This document shows positions 36,288-46,600 of a stretch of DNA of 64,000 nucleotides, piece after piece. How positions within the stretch are numbered: the stretch's first letter is position 1; each line of letters opens with the position of its first letter. The stretch spans positions 372,001-436,000 of the forward strand of contig JADKIU010000001.1 of assembly GCA_016722565.1 (NCBI GenBank), given 5' to 3'. The notes beneath the pieces are model-generated. The model worked only from the letters and a program-made list of their open reading frames with translations, did not search any database and was not told the origin of the DNA. Source of the DNA: Bacteroidota bacterium. Its GTDB lineage: Bacteria > Bacteroidota > Bacteroidia > 2-12-FULL-35-15. The position numbers and the translations under genes were made by a program.

Positions 36288-37028
36288 TTACTTACTGTTT
36301 TTCACAAGTATAACACTGCCTTTCCAATCGGAAAGCTCTACCAAGCTTTCGGGAATGGTTGTCATAAATTCCTTTAATGCTTTCGGGATGCCGTCCCAGG
36401 TGTGATTATAATCGTGGATAATGATAACACCACCCGGTGCAAGTTTTGGATAAAAAAATCTTAGGCCTTCGATCGTTGGTAAATATAAATCGGCATCCAA
36501 ATGAACGAATGCAAAGGTTGTTTGATTTAACCCGATTGCGGTATTTGGAAAATACCCGGGATAAAAAATGGCCTGATTTCCAGCGTTGATGTATTGTTTT
36601 ACTTCTTCTAAGCTTGTGTCGGAAAATTCTTTGGTGGTATATTTTCCACCTTGTTTGTTTTCATGTTTCAAATCTGTGGCATTAAATCCTTCAAAGGTAT
36701 CAAACAGGTGAATCGTACGTGTTGGATCCATTTCAAAAATCATTTTTGCTGTTTCTCCTTTGTGGACGCCTAACTCAGCAAAGTCACCTTTTACATTTTC
36801 TTTTTTGAGTCGTTCAATTTGTAACCAAAAGTTGTAAAAACGAATCTTGTCAAAATAGCTTCGCTCCAGTGTTTTTAAATTTTCGGAGACCAACTTGTTT
36901 TTTACGGAATCTTCCCATTTGTAGGGCTTTGCAAGCTTGAAGGACCAAAATGTTTCAAGGTATTTGTAGATAAAAAATAGGAGAACCAGAACGAGTCCAC
37001 CAGAAATAATATTGAAAATCGAATCCAT
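36288..37028 (-). CDS. Membrane-anchored TylF-like SAM methyltransferase
   Basis: 246 residues. One N-terminal transmembrane helix (IISGGLVLVLLFFIYKYL) is followed by a TylF/MycF-type class I methyltransferase: GDFAELGVHKGETAKMI (SAM loop), HLFDTFEGF, FVHLDADLYLPTIEGLRFFY (metal-binding Asp residues) and GGVIIIHDYNHTWDGIPKAL. TylF enzymes methylate sugar hydroxyls in a Mg-dependent way; the anchor here suggests a membrane-bound acceptor, which is inference. A near-consensus -7 box (TACATTCG, 37061-37068) lies upstream, inside a 10-bp inverted repeat (37036-37076). Confidence 0.85.
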   Translation of the reverse strand: MDSIFNIISGGLVLVLLFFIYKYLETFWSFKLAKPYKWEDSVKNKLVSENLKTLERSYFDKIRFYNFWLQIERLKKENVKGDFAELGVHKGETAKMIFEMDPTRTIHLFDTFEGFNATDLKHENKQGGKYTTKEFSDTSLEEVKQYINAGNQAIFYPGYFPNTAIGLNQTTFAFVHLDADLYLPTIEGLRFFYPKLAPGGVIIIHDYNHTWDGIPKALKEFMTTIPESLVELSDWKGSVILVKNSK

Positions 37029-37074
37029 AAAAATGAATAGCCTTAGAAAAAATAGTTGTACGAATGTAAGGCTA

Positions 37075-39465
37075 TTATTTAATTACTTGTAAGAATCCCG
37101 GGTAGTTATCTCCGTTTTCTACGACCAGTAAATAGTAGTACGTCCCATCCGAAACACCGTTTGGCACCCAGTCGTTCGAGTAATTTTCTTTTTGATAAAC
37201 GATTTGTCCCCAACGGTCATATACTTTTAAACTATTGGTACCGAAATATTCCAAGTATTTAAAATAAAGCATTTCATTGGCATTGTCGCCATTCGGAGTT
37301 ACAACATTGGGTAATACAATTTCGGCTGGGATAACTGTAACATCTTGACAAATCGTATCAACACATCCACTGGAGGTTTGCATTGCTAAACAAACGTTAT
37401 AAATTCCTGGAACGGAATAGATATGTGTCGGATTTTGACTCACATCAAAACTTCCATCACCAAAGCTCCACAGCCAATTGCTGGTGCTGCCACCGTAGGC
37501 AATACTGTTGTCGTTAAACGATAATGGTGTGTTAATGACAACCGGTTGAGGTGTTGCCAAGAATCCTGCAACGGGCAATGGGTCTGTATTTACAGTAAAG
37601 GTAATCGTATCCGATTGACAGGTATTGTTGATTGCAGAAACTTGATAGGTTGTAGTAGAAACAGTTGTTCCGGTGTTGGTGAGTGTTTGACTGATTGTTG
37701 TCCCCGTTCCACTTGTTGCGTTTCCACTCCAGCTCACAACACTCGTTCCGATGCAAGGAGTAAGTGTGGTGTTAAATGTTTCACCCGAACAAATGGTGAT
37801 GGGATTGGGCGAAGCAGTAACTTCCGGTACTTCTTTGATGGTGATTACTCTTGGAGAAATGCCGGTCATCAGATTGCCACAGGCATCCGTAACCGTAGGT
37901 GGAGGAACAGATAACGTAGAAATGGTGTCGCACGTCCAAGGACAACTTGGAATCGTGAGCGTCAATGCTTTTGGTGTTGCAGCGATGGAACATCCTAAGG
38001 GTGTTCCAACAGTTACACTGCCAGCCATCCAGGGGTGTGTGATGGTAAATGGTGGAACACCATAACGGATGTAAACCGTTCCGGTGATCGTACAAACGTT
38101 TGAACAAATATTGTTGGGTGTAACATTCCAAAGTGGTCCGTATCCTTCAATGGTATGGCCTTCCACATAAGCGCTAAAGGGGTAACCGCCAAATGGATCA
38201 TGATAAATATAGGTGGTGTTACAACCTGTTCCGGGACCTGTTCGCGAGATGAGCATTGATAAATAGAAGGTTTGTGTCGCACAGGATTGTGGTTTGCAAC
38301 ATAACAAAGGACTCTTTAAATCATAAACAGAAAGGTAGGCGGTTCCTGGAGTAGCGCCTGCCGTTCCGGTAACAGTGAAAGAGGTAGAGGTGTTGCAACT
38401 TGTTTTGAAATACATAGCACCTTGACTCATCGTTGCTGTTGTAAATGGGTTGGCATAAAAGCTACCGCTAACAAATAATCCGGTTACAGAAATGGAAGCT
38501 GGAATGGTTACTAAGATGCTATCCGCGCCTGTTGCTGGTGCTATGCAGGAAGGAATTGCACCGCCTGTACCAAGGTAAGTAGCTGTTGGACCGGTAACCA
38601 ATGGGTCGATGGTAATCGGGAAAACGCGATCATGATCATTCATCCAAGAGTTTGGAACAATGATTTTTATTTTTTGTTTTCCGCCAACAATCTCAATTCT
38701 ATATGCAGCAGTGATAAACGCTTTCGCAGCATCGTAACAAACAGCTCCGCGCATGGTTCCTAATTCTTTTCCACTAGCATCAAGAATTTGAAGTGCACCC
38801 AACCATCCTCTTTCATCTTGCTGTCCATACATTGCATCCGGCTGGAGTGTTGCATTTTGAGGGAGCTCTATTTCTTCTTCAATTATAAAATCAGATGTTG
38901 AAGCAATCGGAGCATTTAAAACATAGTTATACTTTACACCATTGAAACGAAATTCAAATGTTTTGGTAATGTTCGGGACGTTAGTGCTCATGGTAGCCGT
39001 TACACCTTGTTGTTTCAGTTCGGAAGTGGAAAGGGCAATGCCATTCACGGTACAGTTTTTTGAAAAAAGAATGGTGGAATGGTCGCCTGTATTTATTTCA
39101 ATAGCACCGTTTGTTAATACACTTGCAGCATTGGGCTGATTGTTTGCAGAGAGCCCTCTGTTCGAAAATGTTGGTGTGATATCTACAGGAACAAGTGCTC
39201 CGCTCGTATTGTAATAGTTGATGGGCTGTTTGCTGTATTGCGTAATGATTCTTCCGTCTGGGGTAATGAATGTACTTGAAAACATTTTTCGTTCGCTCTC
39301 TACCTCTCGCCATTGTTGGCGGTCTTCTAAGATATTACGTTGTTCTTCCGTATGAAGATTGGCGGTAAGAGCGGACTCCTTGCTTTGTGAAAACATAGCA
39401 ACAGTGCTGATACAAAAGAGAAACAATAAAAGAGTTGTACCTAAACTATTTTTTGAGAGTAGCAT
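37075..39465 (-). CDS. PKD-domain surface protein with CHU_C (T9SS type B) C terminus
   Basis: 796 residues. Start ATG 39465 gives a clean signal peptide (LGTTLLLFLFCISTVAMFSQ); an upstream start is possible but adds a charged leader. Residues about 60-280 resemble a DUF-type beta domain shared by Bacteroidota adhesins; the middle is beta-rich with many Cys. A PKD domain lies about 635-715 (WLWSFGDGSFDVSQNPTHIY). The end is a gliding-motility-associated CHU_C sorting domain: LPNVVTPNGDNANEMLYF, LKVYDRWGQIVYQ, DGTYYYLLVVENGD. Probably exported by T9SS as a surface adhesin-like protein. Confidence 0.88.
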   Translation of the reverse strand: MLLSKNSLGTTLLLFLFCISTVAMFSQSKESALTANLHTEEQRNILEDRQQWREVESERKMFSSTFITPDGRIITQYSKQPINYYNTSGALVPVDITPTFSNRGLSANNQPNAASVLTNGAIEINTGDHSTILFSKNCTVNGIALSTSELKQQGVTATMSTNVPNITKTFEFRFNGVKYNYVLNAPIASTSDFIIEEEIELPQNATLQPDAMYGQQDERGWLGALQILDASGKELGTMRGAVCYDAAKAFITAAYRIEIVGGKQKIKIIVPNSWMNDHDRVFPITIDPLVTGPTATYLGTGGAIPSCIAPATGADSILVTIPASISVTGLFVSGSFYANPFTTATMSQGAMYFKTSCNTSTSFTVTGTAGATPGTAYLSVYDLKSPLLCCKPQSCATQTFYLSMLISRTGPGTGCNTTYIYHDPFGGYPFSAYVEGHTIEGYGPLWNVTPNNICSNVCTITGTVYIRYGVPPFTITHPWMAGSVTVGTPLGCSIAATPKALTLTIPSCPWTCDTISTLSVPPPTVTDACGNLMTGISPRVITIKEVPEVTASPNPITICSGETFNTTLTPCIGTSVVSWSGNATSGTGTTISQTLTNTGTTVSTTTYQVSAINNTCQSDTITFTVNTDPLPVAGFLATPQPVVINTPLSFNDNSIAYGGSTSNWLWSFGDGSFDVSQNPTHIYSVPGIYNVCLAMQTSSGCVDTICQDVTVIPAEIVLPNVVTPNGDNANEMLYFKYLEYFGTNSLKVYDRWGQIVYQKENYSNDWVPNGVSDGTYYYLLVVENGDNYPGFLQVIK

Positions 39466-39489
39466 GTTTAGTGTAGTTTTAGACACTAA

Positions 39490-39497
39490 CAAAGTTA
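39490..39497 (-). promoter_or_regulatory. -7 box of the PKD/CHU_C gene
   Basis: TAACTTTG on the minus strand, an exact TAnnTTTG match 24 nt upstream of ATG 39465; it supports that start over the one at 39519. Confidence 0.6.
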
Positions 39498-39565
39498 TTA
39501 TTTTTTTGCATAAAAGCAAGAGAATTCTCCCTTTTAGATAAATGTAAAAGAACCGCTAAATTGTT

Positions 39566-39573
39566 TACATTTG
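39566..39573 (+). promoter_or_regulatory. -7 box of the membrane TPR gene
   Basis: TACATTTG, an exact TAnnTTTG match. It rules out the TTG at 39571 as the start and favours the ATGs at 39586 or 39607. Confidence 0.6.
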
Positions 39574-39606
39574 GAAATCCATAAAATGAAAAGCGACATT
39601 TGCAAA

Positions 39607-41103
39607 ATGAAAAGTTCGATTAAATACCTACTATTTGCATTGTTTTTTTATACTTCCTTTCAACCGCTCATTGCACAAGATGCAACACCAGATTCACTTA
39701 TAAATATTGTAAAAGCCAATAAAGGAGATACGTTGCAAGTAAATGTGATGCACGACTTGTTTTTGTATTACGAATTTGAGGACAGAGCAAAAGCGGAAAA
39801 GTATTTGACGGACGCCATGGCCTTGGCAAAAAAAATAAATTTTGAACGAGGGATGGTTACCGGTTTTATTTATAACGGATACTTTTTGGAAGATGAAAGT
39901 AAAAACCAGGATGCTTTGGGTTTTTATGAAAAAGGACTGGCGCTCGCACTAAAGATTGATTATAAAAAAGGCATCGCTTCGTGTTATAACAATATCGGGA
40001 ATATCAATTTGCGGTTAGGTCAATATCCCGTTGCAACAAAAAATTATTTTGCAGCCATGAAAGTGTATCAACAAGCAGGGAATAAGAAGGGAATGGCAGA
40101 TGCGTATGGAAACATTGGAATCGTATATTTTTATTTGAATGATTTTAAGTCTGGGTTGAAGAGTAATTTTGCCTCATTAAAACTGTATACTGAAATCAAT
40201 GATAAAAAAGGGATTGCAGATTCCTATCAACACATCGGAAATACCTTTGCAAAACAAAATAATTATGCAGCAGCATTACCTAATTTTTTGATGTCGTTAA
40301 AGATTTCAGAAGAAATCGATTACAAAGCAACGAATGCCTATGCACATAGTAATATTGGGTTAATCTATCAATTACGTGGTGATTATTCCAAAGCACTGGA
40401 AAATTATGATTTGGCTTTGAAAATAAACGAATCGATTGGAAACAAACAAGGGATTGCTGTTTCTTATGGTAATATGGGAGAAGCGTATACCGGGCAAAAA
40501 AACTTTACGAAAGCGCGTGAGTTTTTAACGAAAGCGATACTTCTGGCAGATACAACCGGTGATAAAGAAGTTTTGAAAAATGCCTACATCGCCTTGACGC
40601 AATTGGATAGTGCAACAGGAAATTATAAGGGCGCATTTGAAAATCACAAGCGATACATTTTGCATCGCGATAGTTTAAGCAACCAAGAATCTCGCAATCA
40701 AATTGTACAAAGTCAGATGACCTATGAGTTTGAAAAAAAGGAAGCGATTGCTCAAGCGGAACATAAAAAAGAATTAGAAAATCAAGAGGCCATTGCAGAC
40801 GAAAAAAACAGAAAGCAAAAACTCATCATTGGATTTGTAGTGGTTGGATTCATCTTAGTACTCGTTTTTGCAGCCTTCGTTTCACGTTCGTTGCGAATCA
40901 CGAAAAAACAGAAGGATGTGATTGAAATGCAAAAATTGTTTGTAGAACAACAAAAGGCAGAAGTAGAAATGCAAAAAGGAATGGTGGAAGAGAAACAGCT
41001 GCAAATAATCGATAGCATTAAATACGCCCGAAGAATTCAGCAATCGTTGTTGCCAACGGAGAAGTATATTGAGAAAAATATAAATAGGTTGAAGAAAAAG
41101 TAA
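39607..41103 (+). CDS. Membrane TPR protein ending in a SpoIIE-type linker without the phosphatase
   Basis: About 498 residues. A signal peptide (IKYLLFALFFYTSFQPLIAQ) is followed by at least seven TPR repeats (about 45-340: YNNIGNINLRLGQYPVATKN, AYGNIGIVYFYLNDFKSGLK), a coiled coil, one transmembrane helix (LIIGFVVVGFILVLVFAAFV) and a cytosolic coiled coil. It ends with IIDSIKYARRIQQSLLP and about 18 more residues: the exact linker that precedes SpoIIE/PP2C domains in relatives such as the 1358-3730 gene, but no catalytic domain follows. tRNA-Ala starts 38 bp later, so this is not a frameshift. An alternative ATG is 39586. It may be a sensor that pairs with a separate effector. Confidence 0.82.
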   Translation: MKSSIKYLLFALFFYTSFQPLIAQDATPDSLINIVKANKGDTLQVNVMHDLFLYYEFEDRAKAEKYLTDAMALAKKINFERGMVTGFIYNGYFLEDESKNQDALGFYEKGLALALKIDYKKGIASCYNNIGNINLRLGQYPVATKNYFAAMKVYQQAGNKKGMADAYGNIGIVYFYLNDFKSGLKSNFASLKLYTEINDKKGIADSYQHIGNTFAKQNNYAAALPNFLMSLKISEEIDYKATNAYAHSNIGLIYQLRGDYSKALENYDLALKINESIGNKQGIAVSYGNMGEAYTGQKNFTKAREFLTKAILLADTTGDKEVLKNAYIALTQLDSATGNYKGAFENHKRYILHRDSLSNQESRNQIVQSQMTYEFEKKEAIAQAEHKKELENQEAIADEKNRKQKLIIGFVVVGFILVLVFAAFVSRSLRITKKQKDVIEMQKLFVEQQKAEVEMQKGMVEEKQLQIIDSIKYARRIQQSLLPTEKYIEKNINRLKKK

Positions 41104-41141
41104 CCCACTCACCGAAAAACTGTAAATTCACGAAATTATTG

Positions 41142-41214
41142 GGGGATTAGCTCATTTGGCTAGAGCGCTTCGCTGGCAGTGAAGAGGCGACCGGTTCGAA
41201 TCCGGTATTCTCCA
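41142..41214 (+). tRNA. tRNA-Ala (GGC anticodon)
   Basis: Cloverleaf: acceptor GGGGATT / ATTCTCC (one T-T mismatch and one G-U), D arm AGCTC...GAGCG, anticodon stem CTTCG/TGAAG with loop CTGGCAG (anticodon GGC at 41175-41177), T arm CCGG-TTCGAAT-CCGG, discriminator A. The CCA end is not encoded. Confidence 0.92.
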
Positions 41215-41286
41215 CGTTAACTCTGAAATTTTTTCCAGTCATATGGAGATTTTGTTTTAGTGAAACTATTCATTAAATTTGATTTG

Positions 41287-42313
41287 ATGGATTTGAAACT
41301 AAACATAACACTCTTGTTCATTTTCGGACTTTTTAATTCTGTTTTTTCACAAGACAAGCTAATTAAAAATGATGGTACGGAATTGCAAGTGAATATTGTG
41401 GAGATAAATGCAACTGAGATAAAGTACAAACGGTTTGATAATCCTGACGGACCCTTGTACATCAGCCTTAAATCTGATTTTGTTAGTGCTGAATTTAATA
41501 ACGGTGTGAAAGAGATTTTTAACGTTGATACTCCCAGAATCACAAGTAAAACCTGCCTTAATAAATACTCCCACTTCTCATTCCAACGATGTAAAAATTG
41601 GTGATTGGATAAAGTTCAATGTGGAAGCAGGTGTAACCTACAACAGAAGGTTTAATGCCATCCCTGTGAGGATAAATGGTGCTGATCGCCATGGCAATGG
41701 CAACGATTATAGTAAAAATTCGCTAAGCGACAAATATCACATAAGCCCATATGTAGCCTTGAATTGTATATTCGGAAAAGATAAAATTGTAAAGCATATC
41801 TTGGGCGTTTCCTATTTGAATGTTAAAACAAATTATGACCTAGTGTCTTCATCTGGATTCACTCCAAGTTATGGAAGTAATCCCCCTCCGTATTATGCAC
41901 AATCTGCGTATGTTTCTGTTTCAGGAGACTATTATATAGTGGCGATAAATTGTGGAATTAATTTCACGGTTGCGAAAGGGTTGAATATTTCTTTAATAAG
42001 TTCATTGGGTTCCAGTATAAAGGGAACAACTGTTTCCAATGGCTATAGAACAGATTATATTACTTTGGCTGATACGGTCTATCCTGGATACAGTACACAT
42101 GCAGAAACGGTACTTATCGAAAATGAAAAATCGAATGTTGAATCGATTGGTTTTTATTCGGGACAGGCAAAAATCCATTATAATTTTAAAGTCAAAAACA
42201 ATGTATTTGGTGTATTTGTGCTGGGAAGCGCATCTTTAAAAAACCGTTTACCTTATTGTGCAATCGGCTTGACGTACTATCCTTTCAAAAAACTCTGGAG
42301 CGAAGATTTGTGA
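41287..42313 (+). pseudogene. Frameshifted exported protein (outer-membrane beta-barrel-like)
   Basis: Two overlapping frames together make one 341-residue protein if a +1 shift is made between 41510 and about 41560. The N-terminal part has a signal peptide (LNITLLFIFGLFNSVFSQ) and the segment LIKNDGTELQVNIVEINATE followed by IKYKRFDNPDGP, a recurring N-terminal module of Bacteroidota surface proteins. The C-terminal part is amphipathic beta-strand-rich with a closing AIGLTYYPFKKLW, like small outer-membrane barrels. Both halves are free of stops on either side of the shift, so the break is recent or a sequencing error. It starts 72 bp after tRNA-Ala. Confidence 0.7.
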
Positions 42314-42351
42314 TGTTCAACTTAGCACAGTGTTAACACAGTATTCCGCCT

Positions 42352-42383
42352 TTTGCTTTTCTCCCTTGATACCATTATATTTG
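42352..42383 (+). promoter_or_regulatory. Complete Bacteroidota promoter of the Rid gene
   Basis: TTTG (42352-42355), 20-bp spacer, TATATTTG (42376-42383): the -33/-7 consensus with standard spacing. It is followed by a 58-nt GC-richer leader with short inverted repeats (CCCGT...ACGGG and GTTCC...GGAAAC). Confidence 0.7.
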
Positions 42384-42441
42384 CGAGCCCGTTCCTGATC
42401 GGAAACGTTCTGACGGGAAATCCTTTTTACAAAAAGCAAAA

Positions 42442-42858
42442 ATGGCAGAAGACAGAATCAATTCAAGCAAAGCACCTGAGCCCGTAGGCGCTTATCCACA
42501 CGCAAGAAAAGTTGGAAATTTATTATTCCTTTCAGGAGTTGGTCCGCGTGAACGTGGTACCAAAAAAATTCCCGGAGTGGAATTAGACGATAAAGGAAAC
42601 ATCGTTTCTTATGATATTGAAACGCAATGCAAATCTGTTTTTCAAAACATCAAATGGATTTTGGAAGAGGCCGGCAGCAGCTGGGATAATATTGTTGATG
42701 TACAAGTATTCTTGACAAATATGAAAGATGATTTCGCCACTTATAACAAAGTGTATGCAGAGTGGTTTAAAGACAATCAACCTTGCCGAACAACCATTGA
42801 AATCAATTGTTTGCCAACACCTATTGCGATTGAATTAAAAGTGATTGCGACCGTTTAA
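42442..42858 (+). CDS. Rid-family enamine/imine deaminase (2-aminomuconate deaminase-like)
   Basis: 138 residues of the YjgF/YER057c/UK114 family, trimeric deaminases of reactive enamines. LLFLSGVGPRERGTKKIPG and the catalytic-Arg segment QPCRTTIEINCL are present. The PRERG...IPGVELDDKG insertion resembles the branch that contains 2-aminomuconate deaminases rather than canonical RidA. The ALDH8-like dehydrogenase at 55.4 kb would act one step earlier in such a route. The gene has a full -33/-7 promoter and is 4 bp upstream of the next gene. Confidence 0.8.
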   Translation: MAEDRINSSKAPEPVGAYPHARKVGNLLFLSGVGPRERGTKKIPGVELDDKGNIVSYDIETQCKSVFQNIKWILEEAGSSWDNIVDVQVFLTNMKDDFATYNKVYAEWFKDNQPCRTTIEINCLPTPIAIELKVIATV

Positions 42859-42862
42859 TCTG

Positions 42863-43525
42863 ATGGGGCTTTATCAAATCATTAAAATCATTCACATTTT
42901 AGCAGGAGCAACTGCTTTAATCACCGGACTCATTGCGATGCTTACTCGCAAAGGCGGTAAAGCACATCGTTTGAATGGCAAGCTCTATTTCTGGAGCATG
43001 GCCATCATTTTTGTTTCCAGCATTTATATGTCGCTTTACAAAGAAATGATCTTCTTTGTATTGATTGCTTTCTTTAGTTTTCAAGCAGCTTTTAGCGGAT
43101 ACCGTATCTTATATCTTAAAAAATTAAATCAAGGACAAAAGGCTGCAGCCCTTGATTATGTTGGTATCATTGTAGGTGGAATTGCAGCAATCTGTATGCT
43201 TTATTTAGGAATAGTTAATGCAAGCAAAAATAATACAGCCGGAATTGTTTTATTGGTTTTTGGAGTGTTTTATGCGTTGGGTGTGTGGCAAGAATGGCGA
43301 AAGTTTTCCAAACCGCCTACTGATAAAATGTTTTGGTATTATAAACACATTGGGCAAATGGGAGGCGCCTACATCGCTACCACAACGGCTTTCTTGGTGA
43401 ATAATTATCGTTTGTTTCCTTTTATTCCAGGTGTTGTATTGTGGCTTCTGCCCACTGCTGTTGGTGTGGTAATCATCACACGTGTTATCAAAAAGTACAA
43501 AAAGCAGTATTCCGATAAAGCGTAA
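42863..43525 (+). CDS. Seven-helix membrane protein, DUF2306-like
   Basis: 220 residues with about six to seven transmembrane helices. IIKIIHILAGATALITGLIA and KGGKAHRLNGKLYFWSMAII contain paired His residues (IHILAG; AHRLNGKLYFW) that recur in DUF2306-like and cytochrome-b561-like membrane proteins; later helices include YKHIGQMGGAYIATTTAFLV. I read this as a haem-binding-type fold, which is inference. ATG 42863 is chosen because it is 4 bp after the Rid stop; an upstream TTG would overlap that gene. Confidence 0.75.
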   Translation: MGLYQIIKIIHILAGATALITGLIAMLTRKGGKAHRLNGKLYFWSMAIIFVSSIYMSLYKEMIFFVLIAFFSFQAAFSGYRILYLKKLNQGQKAAALDYVGIIVGGIAAICMLYLGIVNASKNNTAGIVLLVFGVFYALGVWQEWRKFSKPPTDKMFWYYKHIGQMGGAYIATTTAFLVNNYRLFPFIPGVVLWLLPTAVGVVIITRVIKKYKKQYSDKA

Positions 43526-43559
43526 GCCTTTAAGCAATAGGTTTTTATAGATATTTTAC

Positions 43560-43567
43560 TACCTTTG
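43560..43567 (+). promoter_or_regulatory. -7 box of ileS
   Basis: TACCTTTG, an exact TAnnTTTG match 36 nt upstream of ATG 43604; it excludes the TTG-type start at 43565. Confidence 0.6.
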
Positions 43568-43603
43568 CAATCCTTTTTTAAACACGAATTGGATCATTCA
43601 ATT

Positions 43604-46600
43604 ATGAGCAAAAATTATAAAACCTATACCGGCCTCAACCTTTCGCAAACAGCGAAGGATGTTCAAAAGACCTGGGACGAAAATAATACCTTCGAAAAAT
43701 CCATCACTTCGCGTGAAGGAAAAACTCCTTTTGTTTTTTATGAAGGACCGCCTAGCGCCAACGGATTACCAGGTATCCACCACGTAATGGCTCGTTCAAT
43801 TAAGGATATTTTTTGTCGCTACAAAACACAAAAAGGCTTTCAGGTAAAACGTAAAGCCGGTTGGGATACGCATGGATTACCAATAGAATTAAGTGTTGAA
43901 AAGACCTTAGGAATCACAAAAGAAGACATTGGTAAAAAAATTACTGTTGAAGAGTACAACATTGCCTGCCGCAAAGATGTGATGAAATACACCGATGTAT
44001 GGGCGGATGTAACTGCAAAAATGGGCTATTGGGTGGATATGGAACATCCATACATCACCTACGATAACAAATACATTGAAAGCGTTTGGTGGTTGTTGAG
44101 TAATTTATACTCGAAAGGTGCCATCTACAAAGGATTTACGATTCAACCGTATTCTCCTGCTGCTGGAACAGGACTTTCATCGCACGAATTGAACCAACCG
44201 GGATGTTATAGAGATGTGAAGGATAGAACGGCTGTTGCGATGTTTAAAGCAGTTCAAAGTCCAAAGTTGGAAAGTTTAAAGTTGGAGGGTGATGTTTACT
44301 TTTTAGCTTGGACCACTACCCCTTGGACATTGCCTTCTAATACTGCATTGGCGGTTGGAAAGAATATTGATTATGTTTTGGTGAAAACATTTAATCCTTT
44401 TTCTCATACACTTACAAATGTGATTCTTGCTAAAGAATTAGTGGGAAAACATTTTCCTGAAAAAAATAAAGAATTAAAATTCGAAGATTATAAACCTGGA
44501 GATAAAGCTATTCCTTTTCAAATTGTTTCTGAATTCAAAGGCTCTGACTTAGCAGGAATTTCTTACGAACAACTTTTACCATTTGCACAACCAACAGATG
44601 GTGATGCATTTAAAGTAATCATCGGTGATTTCGTTACTACAGAAGATGGAACAGGTATCGTACACATTGCTCCAAGTTTTGGTGCAGACGATTTTAGAGT
44701 GGCGAAACAAAACGGAATTGGGTCGTTAACATTGGTTGACAAACGTGGTAAATTTTTACCTGAAGTAAAAGACGGAACATTTTTGTATGGCGAAGAATAT
44801 GTGAAAGAAGCGTATTTAACCGATGCAGAAAAAGAAGCGGAATTCAAAAATCAAAAATCCATTTTAGAAGCTGCCGGAAAAATAAAAGAGCTGAAAGCCT
44901 ATCTAAGTGTGGATGAACGCATCGTTTTAAAATTACAGGAAGAAGGAAAACTTTTCAAAAAAGAAACCTACGAACACAGTTATCCGCATTGCTGGAGAAC
45001 CGATAAACCTGTTTTGTATTATCCATTGGATTCATGGTTTATCAAAACGACTGATTACAAAGACAGAATGATTGCTTTGAACAAAACAATCAACTGGAAG
45101 CCGGAATCAACCGGTACTGGACGTTTTGGGAACTGGTTGGAAAATTTGAACGACTGGAATTTATCTCGTTCACGCTTTTGGGGAATTCCAATTCCAATCT
45201 GGACAAGTGAAGATAAATCCGAGCAAATTGTGATTGGTTCAGTAGAGGAGTTGAAAAAAGAAATTGAAAATGCTATTGCGAAAAAAGCAATGACAGAAAA
45301 TCCACTTGCGAAATTTAACGCAGGTGATATGTCGGAAACAAATTACAATACATTTGATTTGCATAAACCGTATGCTGATAACATCGTGTTGGAACGCAAT
45401 GGCAAAAAGCTTTTCCGTGAACCGGATTTAATTGATGTTTGGTTTGATTCCGGTGCAATGCCTTATGCGCAATTGCATTATCCGTTTGAAAACAAAGAAT
45501 TAATTGATCAGAAAAAATATTATCCTGCTGATTTTATTGCGGAAGGTGTAGATCAAACACGTGGCTGGTTCTTTACTTTGCATGCCATCGCTACCATGTG
45601 TTTTGATTCGGTTGCTTTCAAAAATGTTGTTTCTAACGGATTGGTGTTGGATAAAAACGGACAAAAAATGAGTAAACGTTTGGGCAATGCTGTTGATCCA
45701 TTCGAAACCATTGAGAAATACGGTCCGGATGCTACCCGCTGGTATATGATTACCAATGCGGCTCCTTGGGATAATTTGAAATTTGATATTGAAGGTATTG
45801 CAGAAGTACAACGTAAATTTTTCGGAACACTTCACAACACGTATTCATTCTTCGCATTGTATGCAAACGTGGATGGCTTCAATTACAAAGAAGGTGAAAT
45901 CCCAATGTTGGAACGTGCGGAAATTGATCGTTGGATTATTTCTGAATTAAATACATTGATTAAAAAAGTTGACGAAGCCTATGCCGATTACGAGCCGCAC
46001 CGTGCAGGTCGTTTAATCGAAAGTTTTGTGGATGAACATTTGAGTAACTGGTACGTGCGTTTGTGCAGAAGACGTTTCTGGAAAGGTGATTATACGCAAG
46101 ATAAAATTGCTGCGTATCAAACATTATATCGTTGTTTGGAAGTAATCGCGCAACTTTCCGCTCCGATTGCACCATTTTTCATGGATCGTTTGTTTACAGA
46201 TTTAAACTCAATTACCGGTCGTGATAAATCTCAATCCATTCACTTGAGTGATTTCCCTGTTTCAGATACATTCTTAATTGATAAAGATTTGGAAGAGCGT
46301 ATGGAATTGGCGCAAAAGATTTCTTCAATGGTTTTATCGATTCGTAAAAAAGAAAATATTCGCGTGCGTCAACCATTGAATAAAATTCAGATTCCTGTTT
46401 TGGATGATTCCTACAAAGCAAAAATTGAAGCGGTAAAAGATTTGATTTTGTCGGAAGTGAATGTGAAGAGTTTGGATTTGGTAGATGAGTCGCAAACACA
46501 AATCGTGAAAAATCTGAAATTGAATTTCAAAACCTTGGGTAAAAAATGCGGGAAGCATATGAAGTCGGTACAAACCTTTGCGAATGAAAACGGACCGGCA

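Noticed and set aside
37546..37914. 122-codon plus-strand frame inside the PKD/CHU_C gene
   Set aside because: Cys/Arg/Gly-rich composition typical of an antisense shadow; the minus-strand gene is well supported.
39607..41141. Frameshift removing a SpoIIE domain from the membrane TPR gene
   Set aside because: Only 38 bp lie between its stop and tRNA-Ala, so no phosphatase domain could follow in another frame.
41142..41214. tRNA-Ala as a degraded or pseudo tRNA because of an acceptor mismatch and missing CCA
   Set aside because: All other stems pair well, the anticodon loop is normal, and CCA is also not encoded in the clearly intact tRNA-Gln here.
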